From CAIKMD01 sp963702925 (GTDB taxonomy: Bacteria; Pseudomonadota; Alphaproteobacteria; ATCC43930; CGMCC-115725): a stretch of DNA of 64,000 bases. Of the stretch, positions 1-9,142 are shown in pieces (position 1 is the stretch's first letter; each line of letters opens with the position of its first letter). The position numbers were made by a program, and so were the translations under genes. The stretch is from assembly GCA_963702925.1 (NCBI GenBank), contig OY969771.1:4588001-4652000 (forward strand). Direction: 5' to 3'. The notes below the pieces were generated by a model. It was not told the DNA's origin and searched no databases. It was given only the letters and a program-made list of their open reading frames with translations.

Positions 1-495
1 CCGCGCATCGACGGGTTGGTGGCCGATCCGGCCGAACGCATGCAATATCTCGACACACTTACTTACCTACCTGACGACATTCTCACCAAAGTCGATCGCG
101 CCTCAATGGCGGTTTCGCTCGAAGCGCGCGTGCCGCTGCTCGATCACCGTGTCGTCGCGTTCTCTTGGCGTTTGCCGCCGCAATGGAAGGCACGGCCGGG
201 AAACGGCAAATACCTGCTGCGCCGCGTGCTCGAGCGCTACGTGCCGCGCCGTCTGATCGAGCGGCCGAAAGCCGGCTTCGCTGTGCCGATCAATTCCTGG
301 TTGCGCGGACCACTCAAGGACTGGGCCGCCGGCTTGCTCGATCCGGCACGGCTGAAACGTGAAGGCGTGCTGGCAGCCGAACCGATTGCCGCCGCGTGGC
401 GCCATCATCAAGACGGCACGCGCAGCGCGCAACACCAGCTCTGGTGCGTGCTGATGTTCCAGGCCTGGAAAGAGCGCTGGTTGTCGAACGGGTGA
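1..495 (+). CDS. asnB: Asparagine synthetase (glutamine-hydrolysing), C-terminal part
   Basis: The reading frame is open from the first base, so the gene starts outside the window; 164 residues remain. It shows the synthetase-domain signature YLPDDILTKVDRASMA followed by SLEARVPLLDH, the part that binds ATP and aspartate and forms asparagine with ammonia from the missing N-terminal glutaminase domain. AsnB-like proteins of about 600-640 residues also modify surface polysaccharides, and without the upstream context I cannot choose between the two roles. The gene converges on recJ with only two bases between the stop codons. Confidence 0.85.
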   Translation, partial: PRIDGLVADPAERMQYLDTLTYLPDDILTKVDRASMAVSLEARVPLLDHRVVAFSWRLPPQWKARPGNGKYLLRRVLERYVPRRLIERPKAGFAVPINSWLRGPLKDWAAGLLDPARLKREGVLAAEPIAAAWRHHQDGTRSAQHQLWCVLMFQAWKERWLSNG

Positions 496-497
496 TT

Positions 498-2285
498 TCA
501 GCCAGTTGCCGGTGCGGCGTCGTCGATGAACAGCTGAACGCCGTCGCGGCCTTGCCAATGATCGGCGCGCAAATGGCCGGCGAGGTGAAACCCCGCACCA
601 CGCGCATTGAGCAAGGCCTTGCCCAACTCGCCACCGCGCTCGCCATTCATCGCACGGAAAGCGATGCCTTTGAGCCGGCCCTTGCCGGCCCCGTCGCCAA
701 AAATGCAACGCAGATGCTCGCCGCCGACAATATCGGCGCGCACAACCCGCAAATTGGGAAAGACGAAGCGCGGTTCGGAATTGCCCGCGCCAAACGGCCC
801 GATACGGTCGATCAGCTCGGCCAAGTCCGGTGTCGCCGCGCCCACGGCCAGCGCGCCGTCGATATTGAGCTCGGGCACCGGCTCGCTTTCGCCCAGCACC
901 TCGGCGACACGCGTCGAAAGAAAATCGCGAAACGCGACGAGTTTCTCTGCAGTGACGGTAAAGCCCGCCGCCATCGCATGGCCACCGCCATTCACCAAGA
1001 GCCCGGCCTGATGCGCCGCGATCACCATCGGCCCGAGGGCAAGCCCCGCGACCGACCGGCCCGAGCCACGGCCCACCCCCTCATCGGACAAGGCGATGAC
1101 GCAAGCCGGGCGGTTGTATCGTTCCTTCAATCGGCTGGCGACGATGCCGATGACACCGGGATGCCAATCCTTGCCGGCGACGAAAATCAGCGCGCCGGTG
1201 CCGTCGCGCTCGACCTGATCGATCGCTTGCGTCAGCACGCGCGCTTCGATCTCGCGCCGTTCCGCGTTGAGCGCATGAAGATGCGCCGCCAGATCGCGCG
1301 CCTCGGCTGGATCCTCGGTCGACAGCAATCTTGCGCCGAGATCGGATTCGCCCACCCTTCCGCCAGCATTCACGCGCGGCCCCAGAATGAAGCCGGCGTG
1401 ATAAGCGTCGAGCCGCTCGCCGATGCCGGCCGCGTCGCCCAGGGCCGCGAGCCCGATATTCCCGCGCCGGCGCATGACTTTCAGACCCTGGGCGACCAGC
1501 GCGCGATTGACACCGGTCAGCGGGACGACATCGCAGATCGTGCCGAGGGCAACGAGATCGAGCCATTGCACCAGATCGGGCTCGGGCCGCGTCCTATACC
1601 ACCCAGCCTGGCGCAAGGCGCGGTTGATCGCCGCGGTCAGCAGGAAGGTCACACCCACGGCAGCCAGCATGCCATAGCCGCCTTCTTCGTCGATGCGGTT
1701 GGGATCGATGACGGCAAAGGCGCGCGGCAGCGCCGGTTCGGCGAGATGATGATCGACGACGATGACGTCGAGCCCGGCATCGGCGGCCGGCGCCAAGGCG
1801 AGATGCGCCGTGATGCCGCAATCGACCGTGATCACAACCCCAGCGCCTTCTTTCTTCAGCTTCAGCAGCGCCGCGGCATTGGGGCCGTAACCTTCGCGCT
1901 GGCGGTCGGGGATGTAGATTCGGATCGCGGCACCGATCGCGGCGAAGAAACGCCGCAGCAGCGCCGAGGAGGTTGCGCCATCCACGTCATAATCGCCGAA
2001 GACGGCGATGGTTTCGCCGCGTCGGATCGCCTCGACCAGCCGCGCCACCGCCTTGTCCATGTCCTTGAAGCGCGACGGGTCGGGCAGGCTGTCGCGCAAG
2101 GTCGGCGCGAGAAAGCGTTCGGCGTTGTCGGCGCTGACCTCGCGCGCAGCCAAAAGCCGGCCCACGATCTCTGGTAGGCCCAGCCGTTGCGCCAGAGCGA
2201 GACCGGCGCGATCGCTGCCACCGCGCGCGCACCAACGCCGGCCCGAGAGCGAGCGTTCGACCCCGAGAACCGACGCCGTCTCCAC
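498..2285 (-). CDS. recJ: Single-stranded-DNA-specific exonuclease RecJ
   Basis: RecJ is a 5'-3' single-strand DNA exonuclease of recombination and mismatch repair. The 595-residue product has the DHH phosphoesterase core: GDYDVDGATSSALL (motif I), TVDCGIT, then VVDHHL (the DHH motif), and a C-terminal DHHA1 domain with GGGHAMAAGF. I chose the GTG at 2285, ten bases after the glpX stop, which gives a normal RecJ length. A longer frame reaches 2372, but it overlaps glpX and has no RecJ-like residues. The gene is the last of hom-glpX-recJ, transcribed together on the minus strand. Confidence 0.93.
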   Translation of the reverse strand: METASVLGVERSLSGRRWCARGGSDRAGLALAQRLGLPEIVGRLLAAREVSADNAERFLAPTLRDSLPDPSRFKDMDKAVARLVEAIRRGETIAVFGDYDVDGATSSALLRRFFAAIGAAIRIYIPDRQREGYGPNAAALLKLKKEGAGVVITVDCGITAHLALAPAADAGLDVIVVDHHLAEPALPRAFAVIDPNRIDEEGGYGMLAAVGVTFLLTAAINRALRQAGWYRTRPEPDLVQWLDLVALGTICDVVPLTGVNRALVAQGLKVMRRRGNIGLAALGDAAGIGERLDAYHAGFILGPRVNAGGRVGESDLGARLLSTEDPAEARDLAAHLHALNAERREIEARVLTQAIDQVERDGTGALIFVAGKDWHPGVIGIVASRLKERYNRPACVIALSDEGVGRGSGRSVAGLALGPMVIAAHQAGLLVNGGGHAMAAGFTVTAEKLVAFRDFLSTRVAEVLGESEPVPELNIDGALAVGAATPDLAELIDRIGPFGAGNSEPRFVFPNLRVVRADIVGGEHLRCIFGDGAGKGRLKGIAFRAMNGERGGELGKALLNARGAGFHLAGHLRADHWQGRDGVQLFIDDAAPATG

Positions 2286-2295
2286 CGTGGCCCCG

Positions 2296-3273
2296 TTAGA
2301 GGCTGGTCTTGCGGTCGAAATTGTGGTGCGCCTCGATAATCCGCACGGTGCCGGTTTTCGAGCGCATGACAATCGAGTGGGTGGTCGCGCCGCCAGGAAT
2401 CCGGCGCACGCCTTGCAGCATACTGCCCGATGTGACGCCGGTCGCGGCGAACATCACTTCGCCTTTGGCCAGATCGTGCAACCCGTATTTGCGGTTGAGA
2501 TCCTTGATGCCCAGCTTGTGCGCGCGGGATTTTTCATCCTCATTGCGGAACAGCAGCCTGCCTTGCATGTGACCGCCGATGCAGCGCAACGCTGCGGCGG
2601 CCAGCACACCCTCCGGCGCACCGCCCGAGCCGATGTACATATCGACGCCGCTGTCGGCACGCGAGGTTGCGATCACGCCGCTGACATCGCCATCGGAAAT
2701 CAGCATGATGCGCGCACCGGATTCGCGCACCTTCGCAATCAGCTCGGTATGCCGCGGCCGGTCGAGAATGCAGACGACGAGGTCGGAGACCTCCGTCTTT
2801 TTCGCCTTGGCGAGATTCTTGAGATTGGTCGCGGGCGTTTCGTCGAGGTCGACCACCTCGCCGAAGCCGTAGCCAATCGCGATCTTGTCCATGTAGACAT
2901 CGGGCGCGTTGAGGAAGCCCTTTGATTCCGCCATGGCGATGACCGCCAGCGCATTCTGGCCGCCTTTCGCGGTGATGGTGGTCCCTTCCAGCGGATCGAG
3001 CGCGATGTCGATCTTGGGTCCCTCCCCCGTGCCGACCTTCTCGCCAATATAGAGCATCGGCGCTTCGTCGCGCTCGCCCTCGCCGATGACCACCGTGCCG
3101 TCGATCGCAAGTGCGTTGAGCGCCTTGCGCATCGCGTCGACGGCGGCCTGATCAGCAGCCTTCTCGTCGCCGCGGCCCATCAGCTTCGATGCCGCCAGCG
3201 CCGCGGCTTCGGTGACGCGCACCGCCTCGAGCGCCAGGTTGCGATCCATCGCAGCATTCTCGGACATACCCAC
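2296..3273 (-). CDS. glpX: Fructose-1,6-bisphosphatase class II
   Basis: This enzyme hydrolyses fructose 1,6-bisphosphate to fructose 6-phosphate in gluconeogenesis. The 325-residue protein has the class II (GlpX) motifs GTVVIGEGERDEAPMLYIGE near residues 55-75, DPLEGTT with the metal-binding aspartate and glutamate, and a C-terminal GGATTHS. It lies 4 bases after hom and just before recJ, an arrangement common in alphaproteobacteria, so the three are probably co-transcribed. A purine-rich ribosome-binding site (AGGAGGTGGG) precedes the ATG. Its length is typical of the family. Confidence 0.95.
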   Translation of the reverse strand: MGMSENAAMDRNLALEAVRVTEAAALAASKLMGRGDEKAADQAAVDAMRKALNALAIDGTVVIGEGERDEAPMLYIGEKVGTGEGPKIDIALDPLEGTTITAKGGQNALAVIAMAESKGFLNAPDVYMDKIAIGYGFGEVVDLDETPATNLKNLAKAKKTEVSDLVVCILDRPRHTELIAKVRESGARIMLISDGDVSGVIATSRADSGVDMYIGSGGAPEGVLAAAALRCIGGHMQGRLLFRNEDEKSRAHKLGIKDLNRKYGLHDLAKGEVMFAATGVTSGSMLQGVRRIPGGATTHSIVMRSKTGTVRIIEAHHNFDRKTSL

Positions 3274-3277
3274 CTCC

Positions 3278-4573
3278 TTAAAGATTTTCGACGCGTATCA
3301 TGCGCGGCGGCTCCAACACCGTATCGAGCGCGCGGATGCGATCGAGCGCACGCAGCATCGCCGCTTCCTCGGTGTCATGCGTGGTCAGCACCACCGGAAC
3401 GGCTTCGCCCGGTGAGCGGCCGCGCTGCAACATCTGTTCCATCGACACCGCTTCGTCGCGGAATGCCGCCGTGATGTCGGCAATCACCCCCGGCCGATCG
3501 ACGACCATGAGACGAACATAGAACGCGCCGCAGTGGCGTGCCATTGGCGCACTCGGCCGCTGCTGCAGAGCCGAGGCCGGCACGCCGAAGCCTGGAGCAC
3601 CCCTCCCCGTCGCGACATCGAGCAAGTCCGCAACCACGGCGGACGCGGTCGGATCCGCACCCGCGCCCCGCCCTTCGAGCATGACCCGGCCGACGAAATC
3701 GCCTTCAACCAGCACGGCATTGAATACGCCTTCGACATGAGCAAGCGGCGTCGACAACGGCACCATGCAGGGATGCACGCGCTGTTCCAGCCCGTTCTCG
3801 GTCGGTCGGGCTAAACCCAGCAGCTTGATGCGATAACCGAGATCATGGGCGAAAGCGATGTCGAGCGCCGTAACGTGGCGGATGCCTTCGACATAGACGC
3901 CGCCAAAGTCGACCTGATTACCGAAAGCGACCGCCGCCAGCAGCGCAAGCTTGTGGGCGGCGTCGATGCCATCGATGTCGAAGCTGGGATCGGCTTCGGC
4001 ATAGCCGAGGCTTTGCGCCTCGGCCAAGACCGCGGCGAAATCGCGGCCGGTCTCGCGCATCTGCGAGAGGATATAGTTGCAGGTCCCGTTGAGAATGCCG
4101 CAGACCCTGAGGATACGATTGGCGGCCAAGCCTTCGCGCAAAGCCTTGAGGATCGGGATGCCGCCAGCAACCGCCGCCTCGAAGCCGAGGCTGACCCCTT
4201 TCTCCTCGGCAAGCCGCGCCAATTCGGCACCATGATGGGCCAGCAGCGCCTTGTTGGCCGTGACGACATGTTTGCCGTGACGGAGGGCTGCGGTCACAAG
4301 CTCGCGCGCAACCCCGTCGCTACCACCGATGAGCTCGACCACGACGTCGACCTGCGGCAAAGCCGCAAGGGCCAGCGCATCGTCATACCAGACTGCCTTG
4401 CCAAGATCGACCGAGCGCTCGCGCGCGCGATCGCGCGCTGACACGGCGACGAGTTCCAGCTTGCGTCCGGCATGGTGTTCGAGCAGCGCCGCATGGCGGT
4501 GCAATAGAGCCAGCACGCCGGCGCCGACCGTACCGAGACCCGCAATCGCGATTTTCAGCGATGATGTCGTCAC
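3278..4573 (-). CDS. hom: Homoserine dehydrogenase
   Basis: Homoserine dehydrogenase reduces aspartate semialdehyde to homoserine on the way to threonine and methionine. The product has an N-terminal Rossmann motif (IAIAGLGTVGAGVL), the conserved GILNGTCNYIL segment near residue 165, a catalytic-domain stretch (EADPSFDIDGIDAAHKL) and a C-terminal ACT domain (VDRPGVIADI) for feedback by threonine. The GTG at 4573, with AGGAG about 13 bases upstream, gives 431 residues, the usual length. The frame stays open to 4693, but the extra residues look like non-coding sequence. Confidence 0.94.
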   Translation of the reverse strand: MTTSSLKIAIAGLGTVGAGVLALLHRHAALLEHHAGRKLELVAVSARDRARERSVDLGKAVWYDDALALAALPQVDVVVELIGGSDGVARELVTAALRHGKHVVTANKALLAHHGAELARLAEEKGVSLGFEAAVAGGIPILKALREGLAANRILRVCGILNGTCNYILSQMRETGRDFAAVLAEAQSLGYAEADPSFDIDGIDAAHKLALLAAVAFGNQVDFGGVYVEGIRHVTALDIAFAHDLGYRIKLLGLARPTENGLEQRVHPCMVPLSTPLAHVEGVFNAVLVEGDFVGRVMLEGRGAGADPTASAVVADLLDVATGRGAPGFGVPASALQQRPSAPMARHCGAFYVRLMVVDRPGVIADITAAFRDEAVSMEQMLQRGRSPGEAVPVVLTTHDTEEAAMLRALDRIRALDTVLEPPRMIRVENL

Positions 4574-4742
4574 GGGTGGGGCGGCGCTCCTGAATCCATA
4601 GCGGGCGACGGAGGGTGCGACAAATTCGTCGCCCTGGCAATGTCTAGTCGCGTCGGGCGCACCGGCGCAAGCGCGGTTAGCCGCATTCGGCAAAGAACCG
4701 CCGAGTTGGACCTTCCATTAAGGCGAGCCGCGGATGCGACGC

Positions 4743-5867
4743 TCACTGTTCGAGATAGATTTCGGCGCGCGGCACGTCAGCGCCGCCCTTGGCCGCAATC
4801 GGCGCCGCCTCAACCGAAATATCCTTGGCCGAGACGCCGCGATCGGTCAGTGCGACCGCCACGGCTTGAGCGCGATCGAGCGCCAAATTCAACGCCGTGA
4901 CCGCTGCGTCGTTCCCGGCTGCTTCAGCGTGGCCAACGATGCGGATGCTCCCACCGTTCTCGTCATGCAATTTCACGATCTCGGCGATCGCATCGCGCTG
5001 CTTGTCGGCCAACAGTGCCGAACCATTGGTGAAGGCGATGTCGCCGATGCGATAGGAAATCGCCGGATGCCGCATCGCGCCAGGCGTCGCAGCCGGAATG
5101 GATGCTTGCTGCGTTGGCGCGTTGCGCGGCTTCGCGCGCGTCGCTGGTGCCGGTGGTGCGGCCGAGGCCACGGCTTCGGGCGGCGGAAGCTGCGGCGGCG
5201 GCGGAGCGGGCGTCACCGCCTCGCCTTGCGGCACGCTTGAAACCGTTGGACTCTGCAACGAGGATTCAGCCGCCGGCGCTTCGCTGCCGCGAGCAGGCGA
5301 GCGGCGCTGCTGCGTGGCAGGCGCCGGTGCCGGCGCAGCTTGCGTGCTTGCCGGCGCTGTCGGAGGAGAGGGCGCCGCGGCAGCCGATGCGTTCGCGGTC
5401 ACATTCGGTGCTGCGCTTGCCGCTGGCGCCGGTATGGGCGAGGGAGGCGGCGCGGCCTCAGAGGTGCTTGGGGCCGGGCCTGCAGCCGGCGCTGGAGGTT
5501 CCGACGGCGGCGGCGGCGGCGCGGTCGCCCCTGTCCTTCCGGGACGCAGATCGTCGCTGCTGTATTTGGCGTTGTTGCGATCGGCGATCAGGCTGTTCAC
5601 GAGCTTGTCACGATCGATCGAACTCAGCGCATTGTCAGGAGCATCGGGCACGCTGCCGAGATTGGGATAGGGCTCGTTGCTGCCTTCCTTGAGGTTCTGT
5701 TCGTTCTGTCCCTCGCCCAGCTTGTCGTTCTTGGAGACACCTGTGATGTCGCGATACCACGAGACCGGATTGACCGCATCCGGAACCGAGGAGCAGCCCG
5801 CGAGCCCCAGGAGAATCACGGCAACGAACCCTAAGCTTGCCTTGTTCCGCACTACCCACCGCTCCAT
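4743..5867 (-). CDS. OmpA-like peptidoglycan-associated lipoprotein with a long Pro/Ala linker
   Basis: The 374-residue protein begins with a lipoprotein signal peptide ending in LLGLAGC (cysteine near residue 22), so it should be lipid-anchored. A low-complexity Pro/Ala/Ser linker fills roughly residues 95-265. The C-terminal 100 residues look like an OmpA domain (GDIAFTNGSALL, IRIVGHAEAAG, DRAQAVAVAL). OmpA domains bind meso-diaminopimelate of peptidoglycan. Here the usual GHTD is GHAE, so the binding aspartate is replaced by glutamate. The ATG at 5867 is chosen because it starts the signal peptide; the open frame upstream of it runs antisense to phaC. Confidence 0.8.
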   Translation of the reverse strand: MERWVVRNKASLGFVAVILLGLAGCSSVPDAVNPVSWYRDITGVSKNDKLGEGQNEQNLKEGSNEPYPNLGSVPDAPDNALSSIDRDKLVNSLIADRNNAKYSSDDLRPGRTGATAPPPPPSEPPAPAAGPAPSTSEAAPPPSPIPAPAASAAPNVTANASAAAAPSPPTAPASTQAAPAPAPATQQRRSPARGSEAPAAESSLQSPTVSSVPQGEAVTPAPPPPQLPPPEAVASAAPPAPATRAKPRNAPTQQASIPAATPGAMRHPAISYRIGDIAFTNGSALLADKQRDAIAEIVKLHDENGGSIRIVGHAEAAGNDAAVTALNLALDRAQAVAVALTDRGVSAKDISVEAAPIAAKGGADVPRAEIYLEQ

Positions 5868-5978
5868 ATAGACGCTGCACGGCCGTCGCCGGTGTATTAG
5901 AAGATTAACGGTCCCGCGCCAATAATCGACCGCCCGCGATGCTGGACTAGAGAAGTGCCGCGGCGCAAGGAATAAAAC

Positions 5979-7772
5979 ATGAACGATTCCGACGCTTCCC
6001 GGCCCAACCAGCCCGATCCGGTCCAATGGTCCCGCAATATGGCCCAGATCGCCGAACTGAGCGACAAGCTGGTGCGCGACTTCCTGGCGCGGCAGCAAAG
6101 CGGCGGGTTGGGAATGGCCGACCCCCTGAATATCGGCGGCGCTTTCCTCGAGATGACGCAGCGGCTGGTAAGCGATCCCGGAAGGCTCGTTCAAGCCCAG
6201 CTATCGCTATGGCAAGATTACATGCGTTTGTGGCAAAGCACCACTCAACGCTTCCTCGGCGGCGACAGCACGCCCGTGGTCGAGCCGCAAGCCGGCGACC
6301 GCCGCTTCAAGGATGTCGCCTGGCAAGAGAACACGCTATTCGACTATATCAAGCAAAGCTATCTGCTGACCGCACGATGGCTGCAGTCGACCGTCAAGCA
6401 GGTCGAAGGGCTCGATGACAAGACCGCGCGCAAGGTCGATTTCTATACCCGGCAATTCGTCGACGCGCTGGCGCCGTCGAATTTCGTTCTGACCAACCCG
6501 GAGGTTCTGCGCGCGACCATCGACAGCCAGGGCGAGAACCTCGTCAACGGCCTGAAGCACGTGCTCGAGGATCTCGATCGCGGCAAGGGCCGGTTGATGA
6601 TCAAGATGACCGATCTCGACGCGTTCAAGGTCGGCGGCAATATCGCGATCACGCCAGGCAAGGTGATTTACCAGAACGATCTGCTGCAACTGATCCAGTA
6701 CGAGCCAACCACCGAGACCGTGCATCGCCGCCCGCTGCTGATCATTCCGCCCTGGATCAACAAGTATTACATCCTCGATTTGCGGCCCGACAATTCCTTC
6801 ATCCGCTGGGCCGTGAACCAAGGCCATACGGTCTTCGTGATCTCCTGGGTCAATCCCGACGAAAAGCTGGCGCAGAAGAAATTCGAAAACTACATGCTGG
6901 AAGGGCCGCTCGCCGCACTCGACGCGATCGAGCAGGCGACCGGCGAGCGCGAAGCCAACGTCATCGGTTATTGCCTAGGCGGAACCTTGCTCGCCGCGAC
7001 GCTCGCTTATATGGCGGTAAAGAAAGACACGCGCTTCGCCAGCGCGACCTATTTCGTCACCATGACGGATTTCGCCGAAGCTGGCGAGCTCTCGGTCTTC
7101 ATCGACGAAGAGCAATTGAGTTCGCTCGAAGACCGGATGCGCGAGCAGGGTTACCTCGAAGGCTCCGACATGGCGACGACTTTCAACATGCTGCGCGCGA
7201 ACGACCTCATCTGGTCGTTCGTCGTCAACAACTATCTGCTCGGCAAAGAGCCATTCCCGTTCGACCTGCTTTACTGGAATAGCGATTCGACGCGGATGCC
7301 GGCGGCGATGCACGCCTATTACCTGCGTAACATGTATCAGGAAAACAAACTGATCGTGCCGGACGCGTTGAGCCTTGCCGGCGTGCCGATCGATTTGCGC
7401 AAGATCACTGTGCCCGGCTTTCTGCTCTCGACCAAGGAAGACCACATCGCGCCGTGGAAATCGACCTATGCTGCGACGCAGATCTACAGCGGACCCGTCA
7501 AATTCGTGCTCGCCGCATCGGGACACATCGCCGGTGTGATCAATCCGCCTGGCCGTGCGAAATACGGGCACTGGCAAAATGCCAATTTGCCGCCGAACCC
7601 CGATGATTGGCTCGCCGGCGCGAGCTACATCCAGGATTCCTGGTGGCCGACTTGGGAGAAATGGGTCGGCGAATATTCCGGCGGAGAAGTGCCGCCGCGT
7701 CGTCCCGGCGACGGCAAACTGAAACCGATCGAGGACGCGCCCGGCTCTTTCGTTCGGGTAAAGGCGACCTAA
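5979..7772 (+). CDS. phaC: Class I poly(3-hydroxyalkanoate) synthase
   Basis: PhaC polymerises 3-hydroxyacyl-CoA into cytoplasmic polyester granules. At 597 residues it has the class I length and works without a PhaE or PhaR partner. The lipase-like box GYCLGG carries the nucleophile Cys332. The catalytic Asp lies in TKEDHIAPW and the His in SGHIAGVINPP. The N-terminal PhaC_N domain covers about residues 80-250. An AAGGAA ribosome-binding site precedes the ATG. No phaA, phaB or granule-protein gene lies next to it; bdhA, which acts on the degradation product, is about 50 kb away. Confidence 0.96.
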   Translation: MNDSDASRPNQPDPVQWSRNMAQIAELSDKLVRDFLARQQSGGLGMADPLNIGGAFLEMTQRLVSDPGRLVQAQLSLWQDYMRLWQSTTQRFLGGDSTPVVEPQAGDRRFKDVAWQENTLFDYIKQSYLLTARWLQSTVKQVEGLDDKTARKVDFYTRQFVDALAPSNFVLTNPEVLRATIDSQGENLVNGLKHVLEDLDRGKGRLMIKMTDLDAFKVGGNIAITPGKVIYQNDLLQLIQYEPTTETVHRRPLLIIPPWINKYYILDLRPDNSFIRWAVNQGHTVFVISWVNPDEKLAQKKFENYMLEGPLAALDAIEQATGEREANVIGYCLGGTLLAATLAYMAVKKDTRFASATYFVTMTDFAEAGELSVFIDEEQLSSLEDRMREQGYLEGSDMATTFNMLRANDLIWSFVVNNYLLGKEPFPFDLLYWNSDSTRMPAAMHAYYLRNMYQENKLIVPDALSLAGVPIDLRKITVPGFLLSTKEDHIAPWKSTYAATQIYSGPVKFVLAASGHIAGVINPPGRAKYGHWQNANLPPNPDDWLAGASYIQDSWWPTWEKWVGEYSGGEVPPRRPGDGKLKPIEDAPGSFVRVKAT

Positions 7773-7781
7773 AGGCGGGAC

Positions 7782-8888
7782 TTAACGCTGACGGAGGTCG
7801 CGTTGCGACGCCTGCACTACGGCGCTGCACCAGCCGAGGCCGCGATAGGTTTCGTAGCCCGGCGTGCGGTGAAAGGCGATCAAATTCCCAGATTTGTCGG
7901 TGTAGGCGCGGGCGTTGCGGCCGTCGGCTTCGAGTGGAAAAGTCTCCGTGAGAACACCTTGACGATCCGAGGCGGCGATCACGCGGTTTTGGGCGTCGAG
8001 CAGCAACACGCGCGAGCGCTTGGCTTCTTCGGGTGACAGGCGCACGCCTTCGACCACAGCTTTGGCTTGCGGCGCCCAATCGAAATGAATGCCGAGTACG
8101 CCGATCGGCGTGCCACGCGTCTCGCCGCCTTCGCGGATGGCGGCGGCATAGGTCGCAACCGGTACGTTGTCGAGGCCGGCGCTATTGGCGATATTGGCGA
8201 CCGCATATTCTTCGCCCGTCGCTGTCGCTAGCGCGTCCCTGAACCAAAGCTCATGCGACACGTCGAGCCCGCCCACGCGCGGATAGCGGTCGCGCCTGCC
8301 ATGTGCGATGACCCTTCCGTCGCGCGAACACAGCCATAGATCGAGATAGACAGTATAAGCCGACAAGATGACGCCGAGACGGCGCTCCGCATAGGCGACC
8401 CGATCGGGCGACGGATCGGTAGCCGCGTCGACGACAGCCGCATCCGTTGCCCACCATCGAACGTCGCAAGTGCGTTCGTAGAGGTTGCGATCGATGATCT
8501 CGATGGCGTTGAGTGCCAGATCCATGAGGCGCTGACCCCGCACTTCCTGCGCCAGACGGCCGCCGACCGCCCGCACCGCGTCGAGCGAGCCACGCAATTC
8601 GCTTTCCATGGCGGCGGCAAGTTGTTCGATCTGGCTCGAGACCGCTTTTACTTCGCTCGCGACAACGGCAAAGCCCCTGCCTGCCTCGCCGGCACGTGCC
8701 GCCTCGATCGTCGCGTTGAGCGCCAGCATGCGCGTCTGGCCGGTGATCGCCTGAATCTCGCGCGCCTTGGTCGCCGCCACCACGGCGGCGTGGTCGGCCA
8801 AGGATACGACACGCTCCGGCGAGGCGTCGCCGCTCTCCGGCACGGGCGCATTTTGCGATCCGATGACTGTCAGCCGCGCCCCATCCAT
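7782..8888 (-). CDS. Soluble chemoreceptor-like protein: N-terminal MCP hairpin tip, C-terminal Cache-like sensor
   Basis: The 368-residue protein has no signal peptide and no clear membrane segment. Residues 42-82 match the highly conserved tip of methyl-accepting chemotaxis proteins (TRMLALNATIEAARAGEAG, GFAVVASEVK), the part that binds CheA and CheW. After a helical stretch (about 85-140), residues 165-350 resemble a Cache sensor (YLDLWLCSRDGRVIAHG, then LGIHFDWAPQAKAV). The order is the reverse of a normal receptor, where the sensor comes first and is extracytoplasmic, so a cytoplasmic signal is likely. Related proteins with this layout exist in Proteobacteria as far as I recall. The start codon has no strong ribosome-binding site. 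Confidence 0.75.
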   Translation of the reverse strand: MDGARLTVIGSQNAPVPESGDASPERVVSLADHAAVVAATKAREIQAITGQTRMLALNATIEAARAGEAGRGFAVVASEVKAVSSQIEQLAAAMESELRGSLDAVRAVGGRLAQEVRGQRLMDLALNAIEIIDRNLYERTCDVRWWATDAAVVDAATDPSPDRVAYAERRLGVILSAYTVYLDLWLCSRDGRVIAHGRRDRYPRVGGLDVSHELWFRDALATATGEEYAVANIANSAGLDNVPVATYAAAIREGGETRGTPIGVLGIHFDWAPQAKAVVEGVRLSPEEAKRSRVLLLDAQNRVIAASDRQGVLTETFPLEADGRNARAYTDKSGNLIAFHRTPGYETYRGLGWCSAVVQASQRDLRQR

Positions 8889-9142
8889 GGGTTCTTCGAC
8901 GCTTTCTTGAGACTATAAAATAACAAAAAATACAGCGGCGTAGGGTAGCGCTGGGAAATTAAAAATCGTTAAACCCCAACGCCTATCGGCAATTCCCATG
9001 GAAAATCATGGATTTCCAGAAAGGCTGCTGACGCTTGACAGGTTTCCCGCCGGTGCGGGACACTCGCTGCGAGGCGCCGGCCCCACCAATAAGTGTAAAG
9101 CCGTAAGACCGGTTCAACAGGCGCCCGTGGGAGGATTGCGTC

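Noticed and set aside
396..2177. A 593-codon open frame antisense to recJ
   Set aside because: Long antisense frames are common in GC-rich genes. The product has no recognisable motif, while the opposite strand is an intact RecJ.
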